64,000 nucleotides of DNA from assembly GCF_013410105.1 (NCBI RefSeq), contig NZ_JACCCJ010000001.1:1922001-1986000 (forward strand). Direction: 5' to 3'. Position 1 is the stretch's first letter; the number at the start of each line of letters is the position of its first letter. The DNA comes from Sphingopyxis sp. JAI108. Lineage in GTDB: Bacteria > Pseudomonadota > Alphaproteobacteria > Sphingomonadales > Sphingomonadaceae. Below, one piece after another: positions 10,802 to 20,666 of this stretch. The translations under genes were made by a program, and so were the position numbers. The notes under the pieces are model-generated. The model did no database searches. It saw nothing but the letters and a program-made list of their open reading frames with translations, and was not told where the DNA came from.

Positions 10802-11608
10802 CTAAGCCTCTTCGAGAGGCTCGACAGGCGCCTCTTCGGCGCCTGTTTTGCGTCGGCGCTGGGTAAACCAGATCGCGAAGAGCGACATTTCATACAGAAA
10901 TACCAACGGCACCGCGAGCAGCAGCTGGCTGAGGATGTCGGGCGGCGTGAAAACCGCCGCGATCGCAAAGGCCGCGACGATCATGTAGCGCCGCGCCGAC
11001 ACCAGCTGCTCGCGCGTAACCAGCCCCGACCGCTCGATCAGCATCAAGAGGATCGGCAGCAGGAAGGCGATGCCGAACGCCATGATAAACTGCATCGTGA
11101 AGCTCAGATAATTGCCGACCGAAGGCAGCGCCTCCTGCGTGATCCCGCCGATATCGCCCTGGTAGCCGAGCAGAAATTTGAGCGCGATCGGGATGGTGAT
11201 GAAATAGGCAAAGCTCGCGCCGATCGCGAACAGCACCGGCGTCGCGAGCAGGAAAGGCAGCAGCGCACGCTTTTCCTGCTTGAAGAGGCCCGGTGCGACG
11301 AATTTCCACAGCTGGTTGGCGATGACCGGAAAGGCGATCATCATCGCCGCGAACAGCGCGACCTTGATCTCGACGAAAAAGGCTTCGAACAGCTGGGTAT
11401 AGATCAGCTTCCCCTGTCCGGCGCGGACCAGCGGCTGGACGAGGATCCCGAAAATCGGCTTCGCATAATAGAGGCAGATCCCGAAAGCGAAGCCGATCGC
11501 CAGCAGCGATTTCAGCAGCCGCGAGCGCAGCTCGATAAGATGGTCGAGCAGCGGCATCTTGCCGCCGGCGCCATCTTCCTCCGCGGACGCGGATGTCTCC
11601 GCGCTCAT
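10802..11608 (-). CDS. tatC: Sec-independent protein translocase TatC
   Basis: Core receptor of the twin-arginine translocase; it binds signal peptides of folded proteins with TatB. 268 residues with six predicted membrane helices. Family blocks: MPLLDHLIELRSRLLKS near residues 18-34, the periplasmic F-E containing region YTQLFEAFFVEIK, and the late AAFAIAAVFTPPDILSQLLLAVPL. The C-terminal tail is acidic, and its DNA encodes the terminator of the convergent entericidin gene. It overlaps tatB's stop by 4 bases and is the last gene of the argS-to-tatC run. Confidence 0.97.
   Translation of the reverse strand: MSAETSASAEEDGAGGKMPLLDHLIELRSRLLKSLLAIGFAFGICLYYAKPIFGILVQPLVRAGQGKLIYTQLFEAFFVEIKVALFAAMMIAFPVIANQLWKFVAPGLFKQEKRALLPFLLATPVLFAIGASFAYFITIPIALKFLLGYQGDIGGITQEALPSVGNYLSFTMQFIMAFGIAFLLPILLMLIERSGLVTREQLVSARRYMIVAAFAIAAVFTPPDILSQLLLAVPLVFLYEMSLFAIWFTQRRRKTGAEEAPVEPLEEA
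10824..10849 (+). terminator. Terminator for the entericidin gene, inside tatC's 3' end
   Basis: Stem ACAGGCGCC / GGCGCCTGT with a TCTTC loop, then TTT. It lies 38 bases after the entericidin stop and overlaps the last codons of tatC on the other strand. A second small hairpin (AGCCTC/GAGGCT, 10805-10821) sits next to it. Confidence 0.75.
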
Positions 11609-11997
11609 GGCAACGGGCCGTCCTTCGGCGGCACGGCATGGGTTTCAGGCGGTCCGGCGGCGGCGGCCTGATCGACCTCGGCGTCAGTTGCCGGAGGCGC
11701 GGCTTCGTCTTGTGTTGCCGGTTCCGATGCGGCGGGCTGCGACGTGCCGACATCGTCGATGCGCGGAAATTCCCGCATGATCGCCTCATTCTGCTCGCGC
11801 CACTGCTTCTCGAGTTCCTCGAGCTCGGCCTCGCGCATCATCGTGTCGAGTCCGGCGCGGAAATGGCGGGCCATACCGCGCGCCTTCCCCATCCATTTGC
11901 CGACAAAGCGCATCGCCTTGGGGAGGTCCTTGGGGCCGATAACGACCAAGGCCACCACCACGACGAGCAGCAACTCGGTGGGCGCAACATCGAACAT
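11605..11997 (-). CDS. tatB: Sec-independent protein translocase TatB
   Basis: Partner of TatC in signal-peptide recognition. 130 residues: one N-terminal membrane helix (LLLVVVVALVVIGPKDLP) with the conserved Gly-Pro hinge, then an amphipathic helix (AMRFVGKWMGKARGMARHF), then a charged and Ala/Pro-rich low-complexity tail. The Glu in the first residues (PTELL) separates TatB from TatA. It lies 32 bases after tatA and overlaps tatC. Confidence 0.95.
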   Translation of the reverse strand: MFDVAPTELLLVVVVALVVIGPKDLPKAMRFVGKWMGKARGMARHFRAGLDTMMREAELEELEKQWREQNEAIMREFPRIDDVGTSQPAASEPATQDEAAPPATDAEVDQAAAAGPPETHAVPPKDGPLP

Positions 11998-12029
11998 TTA
12001 AAAGCCCAATCCCCGCAGGCAGCCAGAAT

Positions 12030-12263
12030 TTAGCGGTTTTCGGTTTCCGCGGTGGGCGTCGGCGTCGCGGTCAGATCGGGCGTGCGCTGGCCTTCGATCT
12101 GCTTCGGCGCGGGGGTCGGCGCGTCGTCTTCCGACATCCCCTTCTTGAAGCTTTTAATGCCCTTGGCGACATCGCCCATCATGTCGGAAAAGCGGCCCTT
12201 GCCGAACAGCAGCAGGACGAGGATCCCGACCACGAGCCAGTGCCAGATGCTGAAGCTACCCAT
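12030..12263 (-). CDS. tatA: Sec-independent protein translocase TatA
   Basis: Pore-forming component of the Tat pathway, 77 residues. The N-terminal helix ([18 protein letters not shown]) is followed by the conserved [20 protein letters not shown] amphipathic helix and a Pro/Thr-rich tail. It lies 25 bases downstream of scpB and opens the tatABC segment of the operon. Confidence 0.96.
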   Translation of the reverse strand: MGSFSIWHWLVVGILVLLLFGKGRFSDMMGDVAKGIKSFKKGMSEDDAPTPAPKQIEGQRTPDLTATPTPTAETENR

Positions 12264-12288
12264 CTCAAATTCTCCTTGAAGGGCCCAT

Positions 12289-12882
12289 CTAAGCCTCTTC
12301 GCCGTCTTTTACTAGGTCCAGTTCGCCCATCGCTTCCTCGAAAGCGAGATCGACCGGGTCGAGGAGACCCGCCGCGCGCAAATCTTCGATTCCCGGCAGG
12401 TCCTTGCGGCTGGTGAGGCCGAAATGTTGCAGAAACGCGTCGGTCGTCTTGTAGATCAGTGGCCGCCCCGGAACTTCGCGGCGGCCGGCGGGCATGATCC
12501 ATTCGGCTTCCATCAGCACATCGAGCGTGCCCTTCGAGGTCTGGACACCCCGGATCGCTTCGATTTCGGCGCGGCTGACCGGCTCGTGATAGGCGATGAT
12601 CGCCAGCACCTCGGCGGCGGCACGCGACAATTTGCGCGGGTCGTCGCGTTCGCGGCGCAAAAGATGTGCCAGATCGGCCGGGGTCTGAAAATGCCAGTGC
12701 CCGCCGCGCTCTACAAGCTCGATACCGCTTCCCGAATGGCGCTGCGCGATATTTTCGATGATCGCCTTCACCTGGCCCGGCGTCATTTCGTCGCCGAGGC
12801 GCGCCGCGACCTGCCGCGCGTCAAGCGGCTCGTCGCTGGCGAACAACATCGCCTCTATCGCGCGCTCAAGATCGTCGATCAT
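12289..12882 (-). CDS. scpB: Segregation and condensation protein B
   Basis: Winged-helix kleisin partner in the SMC–ScpA–ScpB complex that condenses and separates chromosomes. 197 residues: [18 protein letters not shown] at the N-terminus, then the conserved [36 protein letters not shown] block and the wing [15 protein letters not shown]. An acidic C-terminal tail follows. The start overlaps scpA's stop by 4 bases (ATGA), the usual coupling in this pair. Confidence 0.95.
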   Translation of the reverse strand: MIDDLERAIEAMLFASDEPLDARQVAARLGDEMTPGQVKAIIENIAQRHSGSGIELVERGGHWHFQTPADLAHLLRRERDDPRKLSRAAAEVLAIIAYHEPVSRAEIEAIRGVQTSKGTLDVLMEAEWIMPAGRREVPGRPLIYKTTDAFLQHFGLTSRKDLPGIEDLRAAGLLDPVDLAFEEAMGELDLVKDGEEA

Positions 12883-13652
12883 GCTTGTGCTGCTTTCAAA
12901 TAGAGCGGCTCGAAGGCGCCATCCTGCCGCAATTCGACGCGGCCCTGCCTTGCCAATTCAAGCGCCGCGACGAAACTCGATGCGATGGCTGAGCGGCGCA
13001 GCGGACCGTCATAGTCACCGGGCAGGAAATCAGCGAGTTCGGCCCAGTCGAGCTTCACGCCCAGCATTCGCTGGAGATGATGCAGCGCGGCGTCGAGGGT
13101 GATTACCGGGCGACGAGACACCATGTGCACGACGGGTTCGGAGCGCAGCTTGACCTGGCCATAGGCTGCTAGGAGATCATAGAGGCTCGCGTCCCAGCGA
13201 CGAACCTTGATATCGCGAAGCCCCTCCGGCTTGGCGCGCAGAAAGACATCGCGGCCGATACGATCGCGCGCCAGCAGGCGCGCGGCCGCGTCGCGCATCG
13301 CCGCGAGCCGCTGAAGGCGGAGTTGCAACCGCAGCGCCAGCTCGTCCGGCGATGGATCCTCGAGCGAATCCTTCGGCAGCAACAGCGCCGATTTGAGATA
13401 GGCGAGCCACGCCGCCATCACGAGATAATCGGCGGCCACCTCCAGCTTCAACTCGCGCGCCTCGGCGATGAAGGTCAGATATTGCTCGACAAGCGCAAGG
13501 ATCGAAATCTGCTTGAGATCGACCTTCTGGCTGCGCGCGAGCGCCAGCAAGAGGTCGAGCGGCCCCTCCCAGCTTTCGAGCGATAGCTGCAAAGCGTCGT
13601 CGCGTTCGGGCGCTGCCGGTACGATCTCGAAATCGAGCGGCAAAGCCTCCAT
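12879..13652 (-). CDS. scpA: Segregation and condensation protein A
   Basis: Kleisin subunit that bridges the SMC dimer. The frame is open to 13799, but the ATG at 13652 (MEALPLDFEIVP) avoids overlap with nagZ and gives a normal 257-residue length. Family hallmark LSLESWEGPLDLLLALARSQKVDLKQISI is near residues 25-53, followed by YLTFIAEARELKLEVAADYLVMAAWLAYLKS. The C-terminal winged domain ends the protein. It starts 7 bases after nagZ. Confidence 0.95.
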   Translation of the reverse strand: MEALPLDFEIVPAAPERDDALQLSLESWEGPLDLLLALARSQKVDLKQISILALVEQYLTFIAEARELKLEVAADYLVMAAWLAYLKSALLLPKDSLEDPSPDELALRLQLRLQRLAAMRDAAARLLARDRIGRDVFLRAKPEGLRDIKVRRWDASLYDLLAAYGQVKLRSEPVVHMVSRRPVITLDAALHHLQRMLGVKLDWAELADFLPGDYDGPLRRSAIASSFVAALELARQGRVELRQDGAFEPLYLKAAQA

Positions 13653-13659
13653 CAGCGGA

Positions 13660-14667
13660 TCAGGCCGTTGCCAGCAGCGCGTCGCGCTGATCGACCAGTG
13701 TCGCAAACGCGCGGGCATCGCCGGTGCCCGACACCCGGTCCATCGCACCCTCCAGCCGCGCACGCGACACGGTGCTGATCGGATCGAGCGCATTCGCAAT
13801 CCCGATCATGTCGTCCATCTTCGCCCAGCAATTGAGCGCAATGTCGCAGCCCGCAGCGATCGCATCGGCGGCGCGCGACGGGACGTCGCCCGACAGCGCC
13901 TTCATGTCCAGGTCGTCGGTCATCAGCAAGCCGTGAAAACCGATACGCTGGCGAATGATAGTGTCGATGACGATCGGCGACAGCGTCGCGGGTCGGTCGG
14001 GGTCCCACGCCTCGAAAATGACGTGGCAGGTCATGGCCATCGCCGCGTCGCGCAGCGCCGCGAACGGCGCGAGATCGGTCTGCAGGTCGCGATCCGGCGC
14101 GGTAACCGTGGGCAGCGCCTCGTGCGTGTCGAGCAGCGCGCGGCCGTGGCCCGGGATGTGCTTGACGATCCCGACGACGCCGCCGGCCTGCAATCCGCCG
14201 AGGATCGCACGGCCCAGCGCCGCGACGCGCATCGGTTCGCTACCGAGCGCGCGGTCGCCGATCACATCGCTTGCGCCCGGCTGGCGCACGTCGAGAAGCG
14301 GCAGGCAATCGACGGTAATGCCCACCTCGGCGAGCATGGCGGCGAGCGCCATCGCGTTGAGCCGTGCCGCCTCGATCGCGCTGGCGGGCGCCCGGTCGTA
14401 CAGCGCGTCGAATGCCGCGCCACTCGGGAATAGTGGCCATTCGGGGGATTTCATGCGCGCGACGCGCCCGCCTTCCTGGTCGATCAGGATCGGCAGGTTG
14501 CCGCGGCCGTCGAGACCCCGAAGCTCGTCGGTCAGGCGCCGCAACTGCTCGCGGTTTTCGATGTTGCGGCCAAACAATATATAGCCCGCGGGGTCGCTGT
14601 CGCGGAAAAAGGCGCGCTCGTCATCGGTGAGGGTCAGGCCCGACACGCCGAAAATAGCAGGTATCAT
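13660..14667 (-). CDS. nagZ: Beta-N-acetylglucosaminidase NagZ
   Basis: Glycoside hydrolase family 3 enzyme that removes GlcNAc from 1,6-anhydro-MurNAc peptides in cell-wall recycling; cytosolic, no signal peptide. 335 residues. Key sites: PILIDQEGGRVARM near 59-72, KHIPGHG at 169-175, the Asp180–His182 catalytic dyad (LLDTHE) and the nucleophile Asp252 in LLMTDDLDM. Its product can induce beta-lactamase in species with AmpR. It lies between the SPOR protein and scpA in one leftward operon. Confidence 0.95.
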   Translation of the reverse strand: MIPAIFGVSGLTLTDDERAFFRDSDPAGYILFGRNIENREQLRRLTDELRGLDGRGNLPILIDQEGGRVARMKSPEWPLFPSGAAFDALYDRAPASAIEAARLNAMALAAMLAEVGITVDCLPLLDVRQPGASDVIGDRALGSEPMRVAALGRAILGGLQAGGVVGIVKHIPGHGRALLDTHEALPTVTAPDRDLQTDLAPFAALRDAAMAMTCHVIFEAWDPDRPATLSPIVIDTIIRQRIGFHGLLMTDDLDMKALSGDVPSRAADAIAAGCDIALNCWAKMDDMIGIANALDPISTVSRARLEGAMDRVSGTGDARAFATLVDQRDALLATA

Positions 14668-14774
14668 CGTCCTTCAAACTCCATCGGTCGCCGCCCCCTC
14701 AGGCAACGACCAGCACGGTAACATGCCATAGCGACGGGATTGCACCAACGGAGTCTGCGGCCAAGCGGGCCGAA

Positions 14775-15527
14775 TCAGCGGACGACGACGCAATTTTCAC
14801 CCGCAACACGCAATTTTCCGCATAAATTCGACGCGTTGGCGGCCGTTCCTGCCGACACGCGCAGGCGATAGACGGTTCCGTCGCCGACCTTGGCGGGCGA
14901 AACCGATTTATTGAGTTCGGCCAGATAGGCAAAACGCTTCGACAGGTTGGTCCATGCCTTCACGGCCGCTCCCTCGCTGCTGAACGCGCCGAGCTGGATC
15001 ATCGCCGTTCCCGATGCAGGCGCCGCCGGCGTGCTCTCGTCCGCCTTGGCCGGAGCGGCCGGGCTGGACTTGCCGCCGGTAGCGGCCTTAGCGGGGGCTT
15101 TCTTTTCGGCGGCTGCCTTCTTGGCGGCCGCCTCGCGTTCCGCCGGCGTCACAGCGGGTTCTTCGGGCATCCGCGCCGGGTCGACCTTGCCCGCCGGCTG
15201 CGCGCCCTCGCTGGCGGAAAAGGCGGCATCGCCCTCTCCTTCAAAGGTTTTCGCGCCATCACTCTTGGGGGCTATCTTGTACCCCCCCTGCTCCGCGGCG
15301 ATCAGTTCGCCCTTGCCGCGCGCGCCGCCGTTCTGAACCCACCAAAGGCCGCCAAGCACCGCGCCGATCAGGAGCAACCCACCAAGGACCATGACGAGCA
15401 GCCGGACTGGCGAAACCTCGCCATCTTCCTCGAACCCGTCGGCCGCTTCGAGCCAGGGCAGCCGATCCTCGTCATCGAGGCCAAGCCCCGTCTCGCCCTG
15501 CCCCGCATCCTTCCCCTCGGCCATCAA
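14775..15527 (-). CDS. SPOR-domain membrane protein
   Basis: 250-residue bitopic protein: an acidic cytosolic N-terminus, one membrane helix near residues 43-64 (LLVMVLGGLLLIGAVLGGLWW), a long Ala/Lys/Pro-rich periplasmic linker with AAAKKAAAEKKAPAKAA, and a C-terminal SPOR domain (IQLGAFSSEGAAVKAW through the final CVVVR). SPOR domains bind denuded septal glycan, so a division-site role is expected, as for FtsN/DamX-like proteins. The start overlaps the argS stop by 4 bases. Its position just before nagZ is consistent with wall metabolism. Confidence 0.92.
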   Translation of the reverse strand: MMAEGKDAGQGETGLGLDDEDRLPWLEAADGFEEDGEVSPVRLLVMVLGGLLLIGAVLGGLWWVQNGGARGKGELIAAEQGGYKIAPKSDGAKTFEGEGDAAFSASEGAQPAGKVDPARMPEEPAVTPAEREAAAKKAAAEKKAPAKAATGGKSSPAAPAKADESTPAAPASGTAMIQLGAFSSEGAAVKAWTNLSKRFAYLAELNKSVSPAKVGDGTVYRLRVSAGTAANASNLCGKLRVAGENCVVVR

Positions 15528-17251
15528 TTCATCTCCTCGAGCGCCTCAACCCCCATCAGGGAGAGCCCGTTGCGGATAACCTGCCCGATTCCGTCGGCCA
15601 AATAAAGCCGCGTCGCGGTCAGTTCGGGGTCATTGTCGAGCACGATGCGCGCGGACGGGTCGTCGTTGCCCAGATTATACCAGGCGTGGAACGCCGCAGC
15701 GACGTCGGCCAGAAAGAATGCGATCCGGTGCGGCTCGCGCGCCGACGCCGACGCTTCGACCGTGCGCGGGAATTGCGCGAGCAGCTTGATCAGCCCCAAC
15801 TCATGCGCGCTCAGCCGTGCGGGAGCCGGTGCCGGCAAGTCGATCCCCGCTTCGGCGGCCTTCTTGCGCAGGCGCGCAATCCGGGCGTTGGCATATTGCA
15901 GATACCAGACGGGATTGTCGCGCGACGCCTCGACGACCTTGGCGAAGTCGAAGTCCATCTGCGCGTCGGCCTTGCGCGTCAGCATGGTGAAGCGCACCGC
16001 ATCCTTGCCGACCTCTTCGACGACATCGGCGAGCGTGACGAAATTGCCCGCACGCTTCGACATCTTGAACGGCTCGCCATTCTTGAGCAGGCGGACCATC
16101 TGCACCAGCTTGACGTCGAAACGGGTCTTGCCGCCGGTGAGTGCCGCGACCGCGGCCTTGATCCGCTTCACTGTGCCCGCATGGTCAGCGCCCCAGATGT
16201 CGATCAGCTCGTCGGCATTCTGGCTTTTCTGGAAATGATAGGCGAGGTCGGCGCCAAAATAGGTCCAGCTGCCGTCCGACTTCTTGATCGGGCGGTCCTG
16301 GTCGTCGCCGAACCGGGTCGAGCGGAACAGCGGCAGCTCGACCGGCTCCCAATCCTCGGGCGTTTCGCCTTTCGGGGCTTCGAGCAGGCCGTCGTAGACG
16401 AGATCATGATCGCGCAGCCATTTTTCAGCGGCGGCGGGTTTGCCCTCGGCCTGCAGCTCGGCTTCGGAGGAGAAAAGGTCGTGATGGATGCCGAGCTTGG
16501 CCAGGTCGGCGCGGATCATATCCATCATCGCGCTGACCGCTTCGGCGCGGAACAGGCCGAGCCATGCGCTTTCGGGCGCATCGACGAAGCGGTCGCCATG
16601 CTCGGCCGCCAGCTTGCCGCCGACGGGTTTCAGATAGTCGCCGGGATAGAGCCCCTCGGGAATCGCCCCGATCTCCTCGCCGAGCGCCTCGCGGTACCGC
16701 ATGTGCACCGATCTTGCGAGCACATCGACCTGCGCGCCGGCGTCGTTGACATAATATTCGCGGATCACTTCGTGCCCCGCATATTCGAGCAGCGCGGCGA
16801 GCGCGTCGCCGACGACGGCGCCGCGACAATGGCCGACGTGCATCGGGCCCGTGGGATTGGCCGAGACATATTCGACGTTGACGCGCCGCCCCTGCCCCAT
16901 CGTCGATCGACCGTAGTCGCCGCCTTCGCTGAAGATCAGCGCCAGTTCGTCGCGCCAGCTGTCGTCGGCAAGGCGCAGATTGATGAAGCCGGGGCCGGCG
17001 ACGCTCGCCTCGGTCACCTCATCGAGCTTGCCGAGTTCACCGACGAGCAGGTCGGCAAGCGCACGCGGGTTCATTCCCGCGGGCTTCGCAAGCACCATGG
17101 CGGCATTGGTCGCGACGTCGCCGTGCGCGGGGTCGCGCGGCGGTTCGACGCTGATCGCGCCGCGGTCGAGGCCGGCGGGCAAGGCGTCGCGGGCGGCGAG
17201 CGCATCGAGCGCGGTGCCGATATGGTCGGAAAAACGGCTGAACAGGGTCAC
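15524..17251 (-). CDS. argS: Arginyl-tRNA synthetase
   Basis: Class I aminoacyl-tRNA synthetase that charges tRNA-Arg. The frame is open to 17332, but the GTG at 17251 (MTLFSRFSDHIGTAL) matches the usual N-terminus; the upstream codons look non-coding. 575 residues. The HIGH motif appears as HVGH at 138-141 in NPTGPMHVGHCRGA, and the KMSK loop as MSKRAGNF. The N-terminal Add-1 domain and the C-terminal DALR anticodon domain are both present. First gene of the long leftward operon. Confidence 0.97.
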   Translation of the reverse strand: MTLFSRFSDHIGTALDALAARDALPAGLDRGAISVEPPRDPAHGDVATNAAMVLAKPAGMNPRALADLLVGELGKLDEVTEASVAGPGFINLRLADDSWRDELALIFSEGGDYGRSTMGQGRRVNVEYVSANPTGPMHVGHCRGAVVGDALAALLEYAGHEVIREYYVNDAGAQVDVLARSVHMRYREALGEEIGAIPEGLYPGDYLKPVGGKLAAEHGDRFVDAPESAWLGLFRAEAVSAMMDMIRADLAKLGIHHDLFSSEAELQAEGKPAAAEKWLRDHDLVYDGLLEAPKGETPEDWEPVELPLFRSTRFGDDQDRPIKKSDGSWTYFGADLAYHFQKSQNADELIDIWGADHAGTVKRIKAAVAALTGGKTRFDVKLVQMVRLLKNGEPFKMSKRAGNFVTLADVVEEVGKDAVRFTMLTRKADAQMDFDFAKVVEASRDNPVWYLQYANARIARLRKKAAEAGIDLPAPAPARLSAHELGLIKLLAQFPRTVEASASAREPHRIAFFLADVAAAFHAWYNLGNDDPSARIVLDNDPELTATRLYLADGIGQVIRNGLSLMGVEALEEMN

Positions 17252-17387
17252 GGGGCTTGGCCTATCTTGGATCGGGAAAAGTCTTGCGCGCGCCCTATCC
17301 CAGCTTGCGGCACGCGAAAAGCCCTGCGTCACCGGGCGGCGCGCAGGGCGTGAAGAGGCGAACGGCGTGGCTACGCCGCCGCGAGGC

Positions 17388-18059
17388 CTATCGTCGGACG
17401 TTATATTCGAGCTGATCCTGCGTCAGCTGAAAGCCGACGAGCAGTTCAAAACTGGCGCGCTGCACCGCCGCGCGCACTTCGGGAAGGCTGAGCGGGTCAA
17501 TCGCGGCGTCCTGGTCCCCCGCCTTGCGCTTGCGCGTGATGCGTTCCTGGATATCGGCGGGCAGCGTCGCCGCGGCGCGATCGACATAAGCCGAAGCCTG
17601 CCCGCGCCCGGTGCCGCGCACCTGCCCTTCCGCAAAAGTCACAGCGACATTGCCCAGGCGCTTTGCAACCACCGCAGTCCCGCCCTGCAACACCGTGGCG
17701 TAATAGGGCAGCGTCACAGTGCGCGCCGGTCCGGCATCGCGGCGCGTCGCGACAACATCGAAACTCGCGAGCTGATAGACTTTCTCACCCGTGTCGTTGC
17801 ACTGCGGCGTCACATTGGTAATCGCGGCGACGACATCGACCGCGCTCGCATCGCGGCTCGTCGCGGGATCGAACAGCGTGATATCGCCGGTGTGCAGCGG
17901 CACAGCGACCGCCGGACAGGCGCTGCGCGTCGCGGTGATGCCGACGCCGCCCGAGACGTCGATTTCATTGTCCTTCGCACAGCCCGCCACCGTCACCATG
18001 GCCGCCGCGCCGCACAGCATGGCCAGGAACTTACGGGACGGAAACGAAGTGGACATCAT
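17388..18059 (-). CDS. Lipoprotein of unknown function
   Basis: 223-residue predicted outer-membrane or periplasmic lipoprotein. The ATG at 18059 follows GGAAAG; a TTG in frame 18 bases upstream is less likely. Basic N-terminus, hydrophobic core and lipobox VAGC at about residues 23-26. The mature part has three further Cys and no motif I recognise. The C-terminal third has a basic stretch (ERITRKRKAGDQDAA). Monocistronic and divergent from ispH. Probably a lineage-specific conserved lipoprotein; function not assigned. Confidence 0.7.
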   Translation of the reverse strand: MMSTSFPSRKFLAMLCGAAAMVTVAGCAKDNEIDVSGGVGITATRSACPAVAVPLHTGDITLFDPATSRDASAVDVVAAITNVTPQCNDTGEKVYQLASFDVVATRRDAGPARTVTLPYYATVLQGGTAVVAKRLGNVAVTFAEGQVRGTGRGQASAYVDRAAATLPADIQERITRKRKAGDQDAAIDPLSLPEVRAAVQRASFELLVGFQLTQDQLEYNVRR

Positions 18060-18233
18060 GATAATCGGGCTTTCCAAATAAGGCGCACGGACAAGTCCGG
18101 GACGATTGATCCCGCTTCATGCGCGCCGCTTCTTATCGGTGCGATGAACGGGGCGCAACAAAGAGAACGACAAAGACACCAGGGACGAAGCGGCTTTACC
18201 CCATGGGACTTGCTGCGCTAGAGCGCGCGCATC

Positions 18234-19214
18234 ATGAACGCACCCCATCCGACGACGCCCACGTCCGGCCACGAAGCGGCAGAACTCAAGGTTTTGATTG
18301 CCGCGCCGCGCGGTTTCTGTGCCGGCGTCGATCGCGCGATCCGCATCGTCGAACTCGCGTTGCAAAAATATGGCGAGCCCGTCTACGTCCGTCACGAGAT
18401 CGTGCACAACCGCTATGTCGTTGACTCGCTTAAAGAGCAGGGAGCGATTTTCGTCGAATCGCTCGACCAGGTCCCCGATGGCGTTCCGGTGGTGTTCAGC
18501 GCGCATGGCGTCCCCAAAGCCGTGCCGGCAAAGGCCGAGATGCGCGGGCTCGATTATATAGACGCGACCTGTCCTTTGGTATCCAAGGTGCATCGGCAAG
18601 CCGAGCGCGCGCATGAATCCGGGAGGCACATCGTCTTTGTCGGACACGCGGGCCACCCCGAAGTCGTCGGCACGCTGGGCCAGCTCCCCGAGGGCGCGAT
18701 GTCGCTGGTGGAATCGGTGGACGATGTCGCCGCACTGACACCGAGCGATCCCGCGATGCTGTCATACCTGACCCAGACGACACTCTCTGTCGACGACACG
18801 CGGGACATCATCGCAGCATTGCAGCACCGCTTTCCCGCGATCAGCGGCCCGCGTGGCGAGGACATCTGCTACGCCACGTCGAACCGTCAGGACGCGGTGA
18901 AGGCGATCGCGGGCGAATGCGACCGCATGATCGTGATCGGGGCGCCCAACAGCTCGAACAGCCTCCGCCTGGTCGAGGTGGCCGAACGGCTGGGGACGCC
19001 CGCGCATCTCGTCCAGCGCGGCACCGATGTCGATCGGGCCTGGCTGGAAGATATTTCGACGCTCGGCATCACCGCCGGGGCCAGCGCGCCGGAGACGCTG
19101 GTTCGCGAAGTCATCGACGCTGTCGCCGCCATTCGCCCGGTCGTCGAGGATATCGTCGTCACCGCCGAAGAGCATATGATCTTCAAGTTGCCGCGCGGAC
19201 TCGAAGCGGCCTGA
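18234..19214 (+). CDS. ispH: 4-hydroxy-3-methylbut-2-enyl diphosphate reductase
   Basis: Last step of the MEP isoprenoid pathway: HMBPP to IPP and DMAPP using a 4Fe-4S cluster. 326 residues. The three cluster Cys are at 29 (PRGFCAGV), 113 (DATCPLV) and 212 ([10 protein letters not shown]). The substrate-binding blocks VFSAHGVP and [11 protein letters not shown] are intact. Its stop overlaps the thrB start (TGATG), so the pair is translationally coupled. Also known as lytB. Confidence 0.97.
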   Translation: MNAPHPTTPTSGHEAAELKVLIAAPRGFCAGVDRAIRIVELALQKYGEPVYVRHEIVHNRYVVDSLKEQGAIFVESLDQVPDGVPVVFSAHGVPKAVPAKAEMRGLDYIDATCPLVSKVHRQAERAHESGRHIVFVGHAGHPEVVGTLGQLPEGAMSLVESVDDVAALTPSDPAMLSYLTQTTLSVDDTRDIIAALQHRFPAISGPRGEDICYATSNRQDAVKAIAGECDRMIVIGAPNSSNSLRLVEVAERLGTPAHLVQRGTDVDRAWLEDISTLGITAGASAPETLVREVIDAVAAIRPVVEDIVVTAEEHMIFKLPRGLEAA

Positions 19215-20176
19215 TGGCGGTCTATACCCACGTCGAGCCCGACGATCTCGCAGCACTGGTGTCGCGCTATGACATCGGAACCGTCGTGTCGTGCAAGGGC
19301 ATTGCCGAGGGCGTCGAGAACAGCAATTTCCTGCTCGAGACCACCGGCGGGCGCTTTATCCTGACGCTCTACGAAAAGCGCGTCAGCGAAGGCGACCTGC
19401 CGTTCTTTGTCGATCTGCTCGATCATCTCGCCGGCCAGAATTGCTCGGTTCCGGCCATGATCCGCGATCGAACGGGTATCGCCATCCAGCAGATTTCGGG
19501 GCGCTCCGCCTGCCTCATCCAATTTCTTCAGGGCATTTCGCTGACCCAGCCGACATCGGAACAGTGCGAAGCCGCCGGTGCGGCGCTCGGCACGATGCAT
19601 CGCGCGCTCGAGTCCTATGCCGGTGGACGCGAAAACAGCATGGGTCACGATCATTGGCGCGCCGTGGCCGAAGGGGCGGGAAATCTCGATGTCGTGCTCC
19701 CGGGATTGCAGGCAATCGTCGATGAGGAGCTTGGGCATCTCGACGCGCGCTGGCCGAGCGGCTTGCCCGCGCACGTCATCCATGCCGACCTGTTCCCCGA
19801 CAATGTCCTGATGCTCGGCGACCGCGTCACCGGCCTCATCGACTTCTATTTCGCGGCTAGCGATTTTCGCGCCTATGATCTGGCTATAACCCACGCGTCA
19901 TGGACCTTTTCGACCGACGGCAGCCAGTGCGATCCGGCGCGCGCGCGCGCGCTGATGCGCGGCTATTTACGGGAAATATCGTTGACGGACGCAGAGATCG
20001 CCGCGCTGCCCCTGCTCGCACGCGGGGCGTCGCTCCGTTTCCTGCTGACCCGCGCGCACGATTGGGTGCACACACCCGCCGACGCGCTCGTCACGCGCAA
20101 GGATCCATCGCCTTTCCTCGCCCGTCTGCAGCGCTATCGCGCCGCCGACGCCGCCAGCCTGTTCGCGTTCGCATGA
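19214..20176 (+). CDS. thrB: Homoserine kinase, ThrB (aminoglycoside-phosphotransferase fold)
   Basis: Phosphorylates homoserine for threonine synthesis. This is the ThrB form used in Rhizobiales and Sphingomonadales, with a choline/aminoglycoside-kinase fold, not the GHMP form of enterics. 320 residues from the ATG overlapping ispH's stop. Motifs: [15 protein letters not shown] near residues 29-43, the Brenner-type catalytic loop [15 protein letters not shown] near 194-208, and the metal site GLIDFYFA. It overlaps rnhA by 4 bases. The ispH–thrB–rnhA order is common in the group. Confidence 0.93.
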   Translation: MAVYTHVEPDDLAALVSRYDIGTVVSCKGIAEGVENSNFLLETTGGRFILTLYEKRVSEGDLPFFVDLLDHLAGQNCSVPAMIRDRTGIAIQQISGRSACLIQFLQGISLTQPTSEQCEAAGAALGTMHRALESYAGGRENSMGHDHWRAVAEGAGNLDVVLPGLQAIVDEELGHLDARWPSGLPAHVIHADLFPDNVLMLGDRVTGLIDFYFAASDFRAYDLAITHASWTFSTDGSQCDPARARALMRGYLREISLTDAEIAALPLLARGASLRFLLTRAHDWVHTPADALVTRKDPSPFLARLQRYRAADAASLFAFA

Positions 20177-20631
20177 CGACAAGCACCGCCAAGACCGTGA
20201 TTGTCGCCACCGACGGAGCGTGCAAGGGCAATCCCGGTCCCGGCGGCTGGGGCGCGGTGCTGCGCTGGGGCGATGTCGTCAAGACGCTGTCCGGGGGCGA
20301 ACCCGACACGACGAATAACCGCATGGAGCTGATGGCGGCGATCGAGGCGCTCGCCGCGCTCAAGCGCAGTTGCAACGTCGAACTCTCGACCGACAGCGTC
20401 TACGTCCGCGACGGTATCACCAAATGGATTTTCGGCTGGCAGAAAAACGGCTGGAAGACCGCCGCGAAAAAGCCCGTCGCCAATGCCGACCTGTGGCAAC
20501 GGCTGATCAAGGAATCCGCGCGGCACAAGGTCGAATGGCTCTGGGTCAAGGGCCATGCCGGGCACGGCGACAATGAGCTGGCCGACCAGCTCGCCAGCGA
20601 CGCCGCGCTGGAAATCGCGCGGGCGCGCTGA
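20173..20631 (+). CDS. rnhA: Ribonuclease HI
   Basis: Cuts RNA in RNA–DNA hybrids (R-loops, primer removal). 152 residues with the four carboxylates: Asp14 in [15 protein letters not shown], Glu52 in [12 protein letters not shown], Asp74 in STDSVYV and Asp133 in HGDNELAD. The basic protrusion ([15 protein letters not shown]) used for hybrid binding is present. Last gene of the overlapping ispH–thrB–rnhA unit. Confidence 0.97.
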   Translation: MTTSTAKTVIVATDGACKGNPGPGGWGAVLRWGDVVKTLSGGEPDTTNNRMELMAAIEALAALKRSCNVELSTDSVYVRDGITKWIFGWQKNGWKTAAKKPVANADLWQRLIKESARHKVEWLWVKGHAGHGDNELADQLASDAALEIARAR

Positions 20632-20666
20632 TCTGGTTGGCCGGTGGGGCGCCCGCGCGCGCCCGT

